64,000 nucleotides of DNA from Sipunculus nudus. Lineage: Eukaryota; Annelida; Sipuncula; Golfingiida; Sipunculidae. Below, piece after piece: positions 51,867 to 62,545 of the stretch; positions within the stretch are counted from its first letter, which is position 1, and the number at the start of each line of letters is the position of its first letter. The notes beneath the pieces are model-generated. The model did no database searches, was not told the origin of the DNA, and saw only the letters and a program-made list of their open reading frames with translations. The position numbers and the translations under genes were made by a program. The DNA lies in NCBI GenBank assembly GCA_026874595.1, contig CM049320.1, positions 12,711,488-12,775,487 on the forward strand, read 5' to 3'.

Positions 51867-53559
51867 GCCGGATGGAAATGTAATTAACGTTGGCTGCCAC
51901 TTTCAGCTGTTCTCACTTTGAACCGAGGGCCTTTCTATCAAGATATGAAATATTCAAATATTCTAACTCATATCGGGATGTGTGCCCTGCAGTAAATGGT
52001 TAGGGTGGATGTGTTTGGCTGTAGTTGTGGCTGTGTATCAGGCTGCATCAAAATACAGCTGCAAAGATTTGTTTTATTACTTTGTTGTAGAAAAATATTT
52101 TTCATCTGAGGGCAATCAATAAGTTTCCGTGTTTTATGCAACACATGGTTTAAAATGAACATTTTAAAATGAAAGGTTTTGATCACTTGGAGCAGAATAG
52201 TTTAAAGATAAAAACTCGATAAAAATATAAACTACGAATTTTTATATACGGTGCAGTGAAATTAATAATTATTTCATGATAAGAGTTATTTTGAAATCGA
52301 AATATCATCTGCTTTCAACAAGTCCCTTATTATATAGAACGCATAATAGTCATTCAGCCAGAAGCTCAAAACAGGGGTTTCTGGTATCACTTAGGGTGGC
52401 AAAACTAGGCCTATATATTGAGATAGCTCTGTTTTTTTCTACTTTACATAAATGTATGATAGCAGTGTGTAAGTGGATTTGCCAATTTGTGAGAGACAGT
52501 TCTCTCTGTATTTTCTTTTAAAATTATGACAACTGAATGTTTTCGTTGTTAAATCATAGCCCTAAAAAGGCGAAATGGTTGAATTTTCAGGCAAATATAG
52601 GTTACTGCACGAGTGCAAGGTGTCCGATTTTCAGAATGTATATTTTTTACAGATTCTACTTTGTTTCATAATAAAATAAATAATATATACAATTGGATTT
52701 TGTTTCATTCAAATAAACATTTATGTGTTACTCATTCCATTTACGTTTTAACAGTGGTTTATATAAAATTCAATTTACCACCAAGTGTCCTTTCATACAC
52801 AGGACAAATTATGTAAAATTGCATTTGTAAGCAAAATAATCAGCTGCCAGATGAAAATCATCTTGCCAAGATACAATGTACGTTGCAAAAAAATAAATTG
52901 TTATCATCAACTTCATCAGTGTCATCTGTAATAGAGGAAAATAACTAAGAATCTGTGACCTATGTATATGGACACTGGTTTGGAGGTGGATATGACCTCT
53001 CAAAATGTAACTAGAAATTAGAGGGCTGTCCTCGCCAATATGTAGGCTAACGCCATCAGGGGACACTTTAAAAGATGGCTGCCTTAACTTTTGATTACCC
53101 TAATGATATTTAATTATTTGGCCTAATCTGGCAAGTAATTTGTCAAAATGTAAGTTTTTGTGGGTTGGAAATAAATTAAAATTGGCATACATAAAGATTT
53201 TAAGAGATTTTTGTAGTTTTAATCATAAGATTGTTGTAGTCATCTTCGTAGCTTCATGAATGTAACTTCTACCAGCAGAATTGAACACATCTTTCAACAA
53301 CTTAACTCCATATCCTGCACAATTATATATATATATATATTTATACCTTTCAACTTGTAGAGGTATACATTAACATGCTTCTGGACAGCGATTAAATCAT
53401 GTTAAAAAATGAAGGCACCGTGTTCCGATTATGTTTTTCGTACAATGCATCCTGTACAGCTGTCAGTCACAAAATGGGAAAACCCTGTTTCAGTAGTAGT
53501 TTTTTTATATCTTTTCAATTATTTAATGTCACATTTATATTTATTAAAAAAATGTACAG

Positions 53560-53760
53560 TTATGTTTTTGACGAATCTGAAAGTATCCATGAAGTTGAGG
53601 TCTTCATCCATTCACTGTTCTCATATCCAGTGACTGAGACATCTTCTGCCCCATCATCTGGTGTTGTGCGAGTGACCTGACCATTTTGTTTAATAGTCCA
53701 GTAGTCAAACGATCGGAAGGAGTAGTTTTGGCATATCTGATCATATGAACTTTTCAGTCC
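53560..53760 (-). CDS. Possible terminal exon of an unidentified minus-strand gene
   Basis: On the minus strand an acceptor TTTTCTCGCAG at about 53771-53761 opens a frame of 66 codons to a TAA at 53560-53562, with AATAAA about 15 bases later (minus, 53545-53540). The peptide begins GLKSSYDQICQNYSFRSFDY and has the varied hydrophilic composition of a real C-terminal tail (TTPDDGAEDVSVTGYENSEW). I do not recognise a family. Nearby minus-strand open frames at 54308-54508 and 54650-54910 are possible upstream exons, but the one junction I tested between 54330 and 53760 fails in phase. Confidence 0.22.
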   Translation of the reverse strand, partial: GLKSSYDQICQNYSFRSFDYWTIKQNGQVTRTTPDDGAEDVSVTGYENSEWMKTSTSWILSDSSKT

Positions 53761-55473
53761 CTGCGAGAAAATCAGCAATGTCATATTCATAAAATAGGAA
53801 CACTTGGTATCTGTTCTCCGAACATTTAGAATGAGAGACCCCAAATCTGACTTATTCCTGTTTTGCTTGTCTTGTCTTAATAAACACACTTGACGGTTTG
53901 ATAAAGTGTGTTGGATATTTCCAACCCGGAATAGACCTCTTAATTTTTCATGACATTTTCATGGACCAACAGAGAATGATGTAATATGATAAAAAGAATG
54001 CTACAGCTGCACGTGAACCAGTCAATATGGACAAAGGAGCAACAGACCGCGTTTGTTTTTGCTGCAAAAGCATTTGCCATTCAAGTGCACACATGAAAAT
54101 GGTGTCTACTTCTGTCTGTATTCTGGCATTTTATTATATTTTTGTGTTTTTCCCATGAAATCGTCATAACAGACGTAGTTGTCAGGTTTTGGTGTACCAT
54201 TACATGTTTTCATTAAGTAGAGAGTGTTGGAGTTCTACTTTGTTCTGTCGACCCTTAAACATGCATGTCATTGAACATCAGCTTTTATGAATATGTTTGC
54301 TGTCTTGCTAATATATGCTGCTGTCCCTCTCGTCTTCATTACCCTTGATGTATATGTTAATGTCATTTACACCAATGACAGGAACCTTTGTGGCAGCGTT
54401 TAAGTGATGTGCACAAATATGTCCAAACAGCATCATATTTAATTCAGTGAGCGTTTCTTTGTCTTTGGATGGTGTAGCAAGTCTCCAGATATTTCTCATG
54501 TCAATCAAAGCAATGTATTAATTTACTATCTCCAATCCAATAATTCAAAGTCTGCCTCCTTTGGTTTTTAACATCTCCTGATTATTAAAGTTATGTTGAC
54601 TGTTGATAAACATTTATCTGCCACACAATGTCCCATCATTTAGCCTAGTTCAAATTGTCTTTGTGTCCCTCTGCAATGTCGCTGCCATAGCGTTATTCAA
54701 CAGACTTTGGAAAACTGTCCTCCTATAACAATTAAAGTTACTGAAACTCCAATGGTAGGAATGAAATGGAATAAGGCAAAATACAATTATCAGGGGAGAA
54801 GGAATAAATATTATTATATAAATAAATAAAGTAAATATTTGCAATGCAGCTAACATATTTATGAAATTCATGGAAATATTTTCACCATACAAAGAGTCCA
54901 ACAAACTCAAAAATAACAGAGTAAAAAATAAGATATAACGTAAACTTTTGCAGTCTCCATCACTTTCTATTGGGAACGTGCAAGGTAAGATTACATCAAA
55001 TTTTGATGTTAGATTACCTTTTCAGTCAGAAAAAACTTCTATGAAATAACTTTAATTGTCATGTGATGAAACCTTGAGAGTGACATTTTGTGTATGCTGG
55101 CATACAGAAGCAGACAGTATAGTATTGTATTGTCTGTAGATTCAGAAAATTCCGTGGGTCTAAAGTTTCCTTGGTTCTGACATGAAGAAATTTTCGTGGG
55201 GTTAAAACTTTATAAACGTTTAATCTTTCTTGTGTTGTTCCTTGTATTGTTTACTTACTTTACTGAAGGCATTACGTACGTTTTAATAAGACATACACTA
55301 TAAATAATGATTTGTGGTTGTTCTGTTGCCATATGTCTCTACCAAACTAGATTGCATACTTAAACTATTTACAGACTGCAAATACTTGGACAATATAGAC
55401 AAACCTCTACATACATACGCTGGTTTGGATGCAGTTACTACGGATGCGTATTGCTGCCAGCTGGTACGTTCTA

Positions 55474-55893
55474 TCTCGTACGTACGACATAATATCTCGT
55501 ACGTACGACATACTATCTCGTACGTACGACATACTATCTCGTACGTACGACATATTATCTCGTACGTACGACATAATATCTCGTAAGTACGACATACTAT
55601 CTCGTACGTACGACATATTATCTCGTACGTACGACATAATATCTCGTACGTACGACATACTATCTCGTACGTACGACATATTTTCTCGTACGTACGACAT
55701 ACTATCTCGTACGTACGACATAATATCTCGTATGTACGACATACTATCTCGTACGTACGACATACTTTCTCGTACGTACGACATACTATCTCGTACGTAC
55801 GACATATTAACTCGTACGTACGACATACTATCTCGTAAGTACGACATACTATCTCGTACGTACGACATATTATCTCGTACGTACGACATAATT
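55474..55893. repeat. Palindromic 21-bp satellite array, 20 copies
   Basis: Twenty contiguous 21-bp units, each with the palindrome TCGTACGTACGA followed by a 9-base spacer such as CATACTATC. The period is exact throughout (55474 + 19 x 21 = 55873 begins unit 20). Variation is concentrated in the last spacer bases; three units alter the palindrome (GTAAGT twice, GTATGT once). As 21 is a multiple of three, both strands stay open, reading RTYDILS on plus and MSYVRDS on minus. Confidence 0.97.
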
Positions 55894-57231
55894 AATCTGA
55901 CGAATCTGATTCACAGAATACACAACAGGCCAACTGAAAAATGAATTAGCAATATACAAATGTTAAATGATGCGTGTTCGTACCCTAATTACACAACATC
56001 TTCACCTTGCAAACCGTTGGAACACCGTTGAAAAATACATATGATTATTTATGTTTTTATTTATTTATTTATACTATAAATTTAAATGCTATCCGATTTA
56101 TCATTGTTTCTTTGTGTCTAGGTTTCGGAAATATTTCAAGGAAATGAAATTTATCAAATCGTTGTCTGCCAGTCATTTACAGAACTTTCATGGGCTTAAT
56201 ATCTCCTGTTTACCGGTTTTGTATACGTTATAATGGTTCTGTGTGTACAAGACCGCATGACCAGAAGCAAAATCTTAGTCTAGCACACCCGACAATTATA
56301 AAAAAAGAGAAACCCCACCCAGAACAACTTTAAAAACATTGATTTGTGAAGTTTATTTTTACGGCCACCAGGTGGTGAAGGGCGAGTCACACGTACATAT
56401 ATACCACATACAAGATCTTACACCAATCCGCAAATGAGACGAATCTGAGGTATAGATTTTACCACCACTTCAACCTGACATATGAGGTTAAGACTTATTT
56501 TAGAATTTCGTATTCTTCTGTCACATATTAATCGCACGTCCATGAGTGATAGTTTTAATATATATTTTTATAATTTAGTTCAAAATAAAAATTATACGTA
56601 CCCCATTAACTGGATTGTTGTCTGTTCTACTACCCACCAATCATATCAATGGCTGTATATGCTTTAAATAGTTAAAAAGATCAACTACACGAAGCGTTAA
56701 GTATAAACCTAATTCTTAGAAAGTTCAGTTTAGAATATTAGAAACCTTCCCCACAAATATCCAATCTCAATTACTTAAAATCAGGCTATTTGGGAGCTGT
56801 ACCTCTTTTTCGAACCCATCTTTCTCCAAAAAGTAGTTTCAGTGTGGCAAACAAGATTTGTTTCTTATTAACATTATGACAGGCTAACTATTATAACATC
56901 ATATACTGCTAACATTATTTAATCACATGTCTTAAAACAAGAGTTGTGTATATGAGTGTCAGACAACGATTTTATGTATATTTCGCTTGCTTGAAATATT
57001 CCAGAAAGCTGGACACACAAAAACATGTGAGTCGAATAGCATTTAAATATCTATTATAAATAAATAGATATATGTGAGTGTGTGTGTTGATTTCAACGGT
57101 GGTCCAGCGGTTTGCAAGGAGGTGGAGATGTTGAATATATAGTTAATGTGAAAACATACAATATTTAACATATACATTGCTTATACATACATATCTGTTG
57201 GCATGTTGTCTAGTCTTTGAATCAGATCCGT

Positions 57232-57360
57232 GATAATATGTCGTACGTACGAGATAGTATGTCGTACGTACGAGATAATATGTCATACGTACGAGATAGT
57301 ATGTCGTGCGTATACGAGATAGTATGTCGTACGTACGAGATAATATGTCGTACTTACGAG
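57232..57360. repeat. Second 21-bp array in inverted orientation, 6 copies
   Basis: The same unit as at 55474-55893 but reversed (TCGTACGTACGAGATAGTATG pattern, read as palindrome then spacer). Six copies, one with a two-base insertion near 57310, beginning about 1.34 kb to the right of the first array. Confidence 0.95.
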
Positions 57361-58107
57361 AAAAATAATTTATTTTTCTTTTACTAGGTGGCAGGAATGC
57401 GCTTCCGTAAGTTACAGCATTGTTTGCCAATGGAGAAAATGTTAAAGAAAGGGCAATGAAAATGAAGAGGTCCGTTCTTTGTTTGAATTTTTGTTGAACT
57501 ATGGATACTTCGAACCCGGTATTCCAACATAATGTGCATGGACACCTGTTCAACTGGAGAATGGATGTCTTATTGACTGAAGAGTAGGTTGTCCAATTTG
57601 TTACACTAAACCTGTTCTTCCTGAGAGTTTTGAGGTCTATTACCAAAGATGGTCAGGTCGCTCACACAAAACAAGATGACGATGCAGAAGATGATTTAGA
57701 CATTAATTCTAAAAAATGATAAGATTTCAACTTCATGATGTATTCGAAAAGAAAATAGGAACACAGTCAAACTACTTACCAGTATCTTCTATTTTATATG
57801 ACAAGAATGTCACATGAAACAACAACCCATACAAGCCATTGTAGTTATATTTTCATGATGGCTATATCATGGCTATATTTAATTTATATTTTAGCGACCA
57901 AATTGAAAGAGCCCGGGTGGAGTTAGAAGTAATATTGGAATGGCTTGGATTACTTTATCACAATGGACTAACTTCTAAAAATATTCATCACGATCCAAGA
58001 AAACGCCTTCTTTTCTACATTGAACATACGCATGCTTACCAGAAGTTTCTTATTTCATGAAGTCTTATTACAGAAAAAAATAGATGTGGTCGGACAATGG
58101 TCCTCAG

Positions 58108-58578
58108 AGGGCCCCGCATTTTTAGAAGTGCTGGACTGAATTATATATGGGTAAAAAGTTTAGTTATTAGTTACAGTTATGACCAATCACCGATTGTACT
58201 CTGTCGGCTATATATGATTTTGGACAGGTCCGTAATAAGAAGGGAATAGAGGTCTCATTTAGACCAACCAACCCGGTAATTTTGACAAAGATCAAAGGTA
58301 TTCTGTTCGCGAAAATGTGTGCGACAGGAAATTTCCGATTGTTGTCTGGTGGTCATATTTGATTTTAAACAGGTCTGTAATTCAACAGGGATGGAGTCCT
58401 GATAGGCGCCAATCATCCCAGTGAATCTGAAAAAGATCAAGTATGTATAGGTGAGATATCGCGTGCGAAAGAAAGTGTCACTGACAGAAGAACGGAAGGA
58501 TGCATGGACGGAAGGACGGAAGGACGGACGGACTGAAACGATGATCATAATAGGGCACCGCATTTCAAGCGGGGCCCT
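58108..58578. mobile_element. 471-bp element with short TIRs and internal tandem repeat
   Basis: AGGGCCCCGC at 58108-58117 is exactly inverted at 58569-58578. Inside are two diverged copies of a ~145-bp unit (TGATTTTGGACAGGTC at 58215; TGATTTTAAACAGGTC at 58360), then a GGAC-rich tract and a terminal hairpin at 58551-58579. A tandem core with a hairpin right end is the arrangement of pearl-like bivalve elements; the family call is inference. Confidence 0.55.
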
Positions 58579-59139
58579 AATTACAAGCATATTATTTGAT
58601 GTTGTCCACATGTTTTATTGGCCTGTATCTGCTGTATTTATAGCTATACACCACTGGTGGATTTATAAGCCCCAGTGCGTTGTGGGAGAAAGGGCTGCTA
58701 AGTCTACAATCCCTAAACAGAGTCCTATTCTTGTGAGTACATGTGAACCGACAGAATGTGCTGCGAGGATCAACCATTTTTTCAAAGTTACCTTCCAAAG
58801 ATTTTTTGTCCACCTCATCCCTTTGTCCCAGGGGCGTCAATATAATGGGGGATGGGGGATATATATACCCCCCCACTTTTTGGCAAGGGGGAGATGGTCA
58901 ATGTAACCCCCCCCACTTTTCAGAGAATAATATTATAACATTGCAAATGAAATATATTAATAAATAGAATTAAAGACTTTGGATCTATTTACTAAAAATG
59001 TTATATGTAAACCTTGCTTAGAATTCACAAATTAACTTATTTTCTTATACTTTATAATTATTTGAATATGATTTAATATATATATATATATATAATAATT
59101 ATAAATATATATATGAATATGTCATTCAGAGACTGTGAA

Positions 59140-59143
<4 letters not shown>

Positions 59144-59198
<55 letters not shown>
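59144..59198. repeat. (TA)n microsatellite
   Basis: Uninterrupted TA run of about 55 bases; a shorter one precedes it near 59077. Confidence 0.97.
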
Positions 59199-59199
<1 letters not shown>

Positions 59200-59767
59200 T
59201 AATGCGTAAGTCACGAATTCATTGAACTTTTCCTCAACTGTCTAGTACCTTCACCTCAAGAATACAATTTGAATTCTTCAAATACGAAGTGTTAATTGCT
59301 CTGTCGTCAATATTGGAAAACATTTTTAGTAGGATTGGTATGATATTATATAGCGATAGTGTTTCCCTGTTTCCCATCAGAGGTTGATAAATAGAAACTA
59401 AGGCAGCCTTCAGCTGTTGAACACAGTATACGTATAAGATAAAATTTACTCAGTTTCATAGCAGAATTACTAAAACAAGTGACCCATGGGTCATGACGCT
59501 CAGCTGACTGGGAAGAGATTCGCAAAAGGAAATTTTATCATCAGAATGGTAGTATATACCCATTCAACTGAAGCATCAAACAGATTAACCAACAGGCCAA
59601 GATTTAGTCTGTATTTATATATCTCAAAAATAGAGAAAAATGTGTAAAGTTTTAAAACTAGAATACGGGTAACCGACAAGTGACTACATGTATCTGCCAA
59701 AATCGGATAGTGAGGCATGGATTGAGTGGCAAGGGGAAATAGAGTGAGGTATGTTGCATATTAGCAT

Positions 59768-60822
59768 GGATGTCTGCAGCCTAAATGTGTATGTAGGTTG
59801 CGCCACCTACCACAAATCCAGAAAGCTGTCCAAGTTGTATACACCTGCAAAATTTTAGGCAGAAAAGTCAAACCACTACATGTATATGAGCGATTTTTGC
59901 CCATGGCAGACAAACAGACAAACACTGTGCAAAAATCTTTGCAGGTAACCCCTCCAGTTTTGTGTATGATAAAGACCTATGTGAGATCTAAACACATGCA
60001 CAATTTTGGCCCAATCGGTCAAATGGTTCCTGAGATATGAGCTTGGATGTGTGCAGCGTTAACTAGAATGTAGGTGGCGCCACCTGTCATAAAATCAAGA
60101 AAGCTGTCCACGATGTATAAACCTGCAAAATTTTAGGCAGTTATGTCGAACCACTACAGAGAAATGAGTGATTTTAGGCCACAGCAGACTAACAGACAGA
60201 CGCTGTGCAAACATTGTTACAGGTGGCGCCACCATTTTTTGTGTATGTTACAGAGCTATCAAAGGGCTACATTTGTATAAATTTTATTTCCTGATCGGTC
60301 AAACGGTTCCCAAGATATAAATGTCATCAGCGTGAACGTGAACGTAGGTGGCGCCACCTGTCATAAAATCAAGAAAGCTATCCTGGATGTATACGCATGA
60401 CGAATTTCAGGTGAATTAGTCAATTCACTGCAGAGATATGAGTGATTTTAACCCAAGGCAGATGAACAGATGGACACTGTGCAAACATGGTTACAGGTGG
60501 CGCCACCATTTTTTGTGTATGTTATAAAGCAATCCAAGGGCTACATTTGTATCAATTTTATTTCCTGATCGGTCAAACGGTTCCCGAGATATGAGGGTTT
60601 ATGAGTGGAAACAGACCCACAAATGGACACTGGATAGAGAGGAAAGGTCAGAGGTCAACGCAAATTGGTTAGGCACCAGATCACATGTGACCCGATAATA
60701 GGTGTAAGTTTGGGAAAAATTGGTCCATTAGTCTCCGAGGAGCTCTCTGGAAACGAACGCCGCCGCGGTGGAGGAACTCGGTCAAAAACATAGTATCCGC
60801 AAAACTTCGTTTTGGCGGATAC
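59768..60822 (+). mobile_element. Tandem-repeat element, copy B
   Basis: About three diverged copies of the 280-bp unit found at 1-710 (AGGTGGCGCC-type cores at 59793, 60072 and 60344; the second core of each unit near 59940, 60220 and 60495). The unique tail (GGGTTTATGAGTGGAAACAG onward) and the 30-bp hairpin at 60793-60822 match those of copy A. More diverged than copy A, so likely older. Confidence 0.75.
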
Positions 60823-60830
60823 AAAAATAC

Positions 60831-62470
60831 AGGTGGCTCCACCAGTCTGCAGAAACTAATAAAAACACTTAATGGTCAATATCCATGCAAAAAATCATGG
60901 TGATCTCTGCATTAGTTGTTCAGATACTTCAGTTTTTGTATCAAATTGTCCATTATTCTGAGGGATACTTCGGAGTCCTATAGCTTGAAGGATATGGGTA
61001 ACAGAGACCTAATTTCAAGTTTCCACAGGCACCTTTCATGGGCCTCCTTGCATGACAAGAATGAAGATTCTAGGTCCAGTTGTTGCGATTTTTACCCTGT
61101 TGACAGATAACCCCATCTTTAAAGGTCTCAAAAAAAAGAAAAAAATTCGTAAAAATTTGAAAAAAAATAGAGGTGGCACACCCAGTCTGCAGAAACTGAT
61201 GGAACAGCTCATGATCAATATGTATGCCGAAAATCATGACCATCAGTGTTGTAGTTATTGAAATACTGCAGTTTTTGTATCAAATTTTCCATTATTCTGG
61301 GGGGGGGGGGGGGTATTTTGGACCCATACAACTTAAAGAATATGGGTAACAGAGACCTAATTTCAAGTTTCCGTGGAGACTTTTCATGGGTCTCCCTGTG
61401 TGTCAAGAATGAAGATTCTTGGTCCAGTTTTTATGATTTGTGCCCTGTTAACAGATGTTCATATCTTTAAAGGTCTCAAAAATACAGAAAAATTTCGTAA
61501 AAAAAAACCGAACAAATACAGGTGGTGCCACCAGTCTGCAGAAACTTATGAAACACTCCATGATCAATATCCATGCAAACAATTATGGTTATCTCTACAT
61601 TAGTTGTTCAGATACTTTAGCTTTTGTATCAAATTTTCCATTATTCTGAGCTGTACTTTGGAATGTCATACCTCAAAGGATATGGGTAACAGAGACCAAA
61701 TTTCAGGTTTCCATGGAGACTTATCATGGGTCTCCCTGTGTGTCAAGAACGAAGATTCTAGGTCCAGTCGTTACGATTTGTGCCACGCTAACAGATGACA
61801 GCATCCTCAAAGGTCTCAAAAATAGAGGAAAAAATCGTAAAAAATCAAACAGTACAGGTGGCGCCACCAGTCTGCAGGAACTGATCGAACATCTCTTGAT
61901 CAATATGTATGCCAAAAATGAAGACCATCAGTGATGTAGTTATTGAAATATTGAAGTTTTTGTATGAATTTTTTTACTATTCTGGGGGGTACTTTGGGGC
62001 CCCATAGCTCGAAGGATATGGGTAACAGAGACCTAATTTCTGGTTTCCAAGGAGATTTTTCATGGACCTCTCAGTGTGTCAAGAATTAAGATTATAAGTC
62101 CAGTTTTTATGATTTGTGCCTTGTTAACAGATGTTCACATTTTTAAAGGTCTCAAAAATAGAGAAAAAAATTCAAAAAAATCAAAAAATACAGGTGGCGC
62201 CACCAGTCTGCAGGAAGTGATGTAACATCTCATGATCAATATGTATGCCAAAAGTCATGACCATCAGTCAAGTAGTTAATGAGATATTGAAGTTTTTGTA
62301 TGAAATTTTTTACTTTTCTGGGGGGTACTTTGGGGCCACATAGCTCGAAGGATATGGGTAACAGAGACCTAATTTCTGGTTTCCAAGGAGATTTTGTTAT
62401 GGACCTCTCAGAATCATAAGTTACAAGGTTCTAGGTCCAGCGGTTACGATTTGTGCCTGGTTAACGGACG
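60831..62470 (+). repeat. 336-349 bp tandem repeat, nearly 5 copies
   Basis: Units start with AGGTGGCGCCACCAGTCTGC or a close variant at 60831, 61171, 61520, 61856 and 62192 (spacings 340, 349, 336, 336). Each contains GATATGGGTAACAGAGACC and a GGTCTCAAAAAT segment. It starts directly after the hairpin of copy B and shares only the GGTGGCGCCACC core with the 280-bp unit. The last unit ends in a GACGGACAGACGG tract. Many short open frames here are products of the repeat. Confidence 0.92.
61299..61313. repeat. Poly-G run inside the 340-bp array
   Basis: Fifteen consecutive G residues at a site that holds 4-6 G in sister units, a local expansion. Confidence 0.9.
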
Positions 62471-62545
62471 GACAGACGGACAGACGGACGACGGACAAAG
62501 AGTGATCGCTATAGCTCAGATGACTTTCAGTCAGCTGAGCTAAAA

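Larger units (their letters stand above)
59498..62540. mobile_element. Composite repeat block bounded by 13-bp inverted repeats
   Basis: GCTCAGCTGACTG at 59498-59510 is exactly inverted at 62528-62540, next to a GACGGACAGACGG tract (from about 62467) and a smaller AGCTCAG/CTGAGCT inverted repeat. The block holds copy B of the 280-bp element and the 336-349 bp array. Whether the 13-bp pair are real element termini is unproven. Confidence 0.35.

Noticed and set aside
55474-55893. CRISPR array
   Set aside because: The unit is 21 bp with 9-base near-constant spacers and the context is eukaryotic; a satellite, not repeat-spacer architecture.
55407-55944. 171- and 160-codon frames across the 21-bp array as protein genes
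   Set aside because: Open frames follow automatically from a stop-free 21-bp unit; starts are arbitrary and both strands are equally open, so not called as genes.
60916-61934. Several 60-75 codon frames in the 340-bp array
   Set aside because: They recur with the repeat period and are by-products of the repeat sequence.
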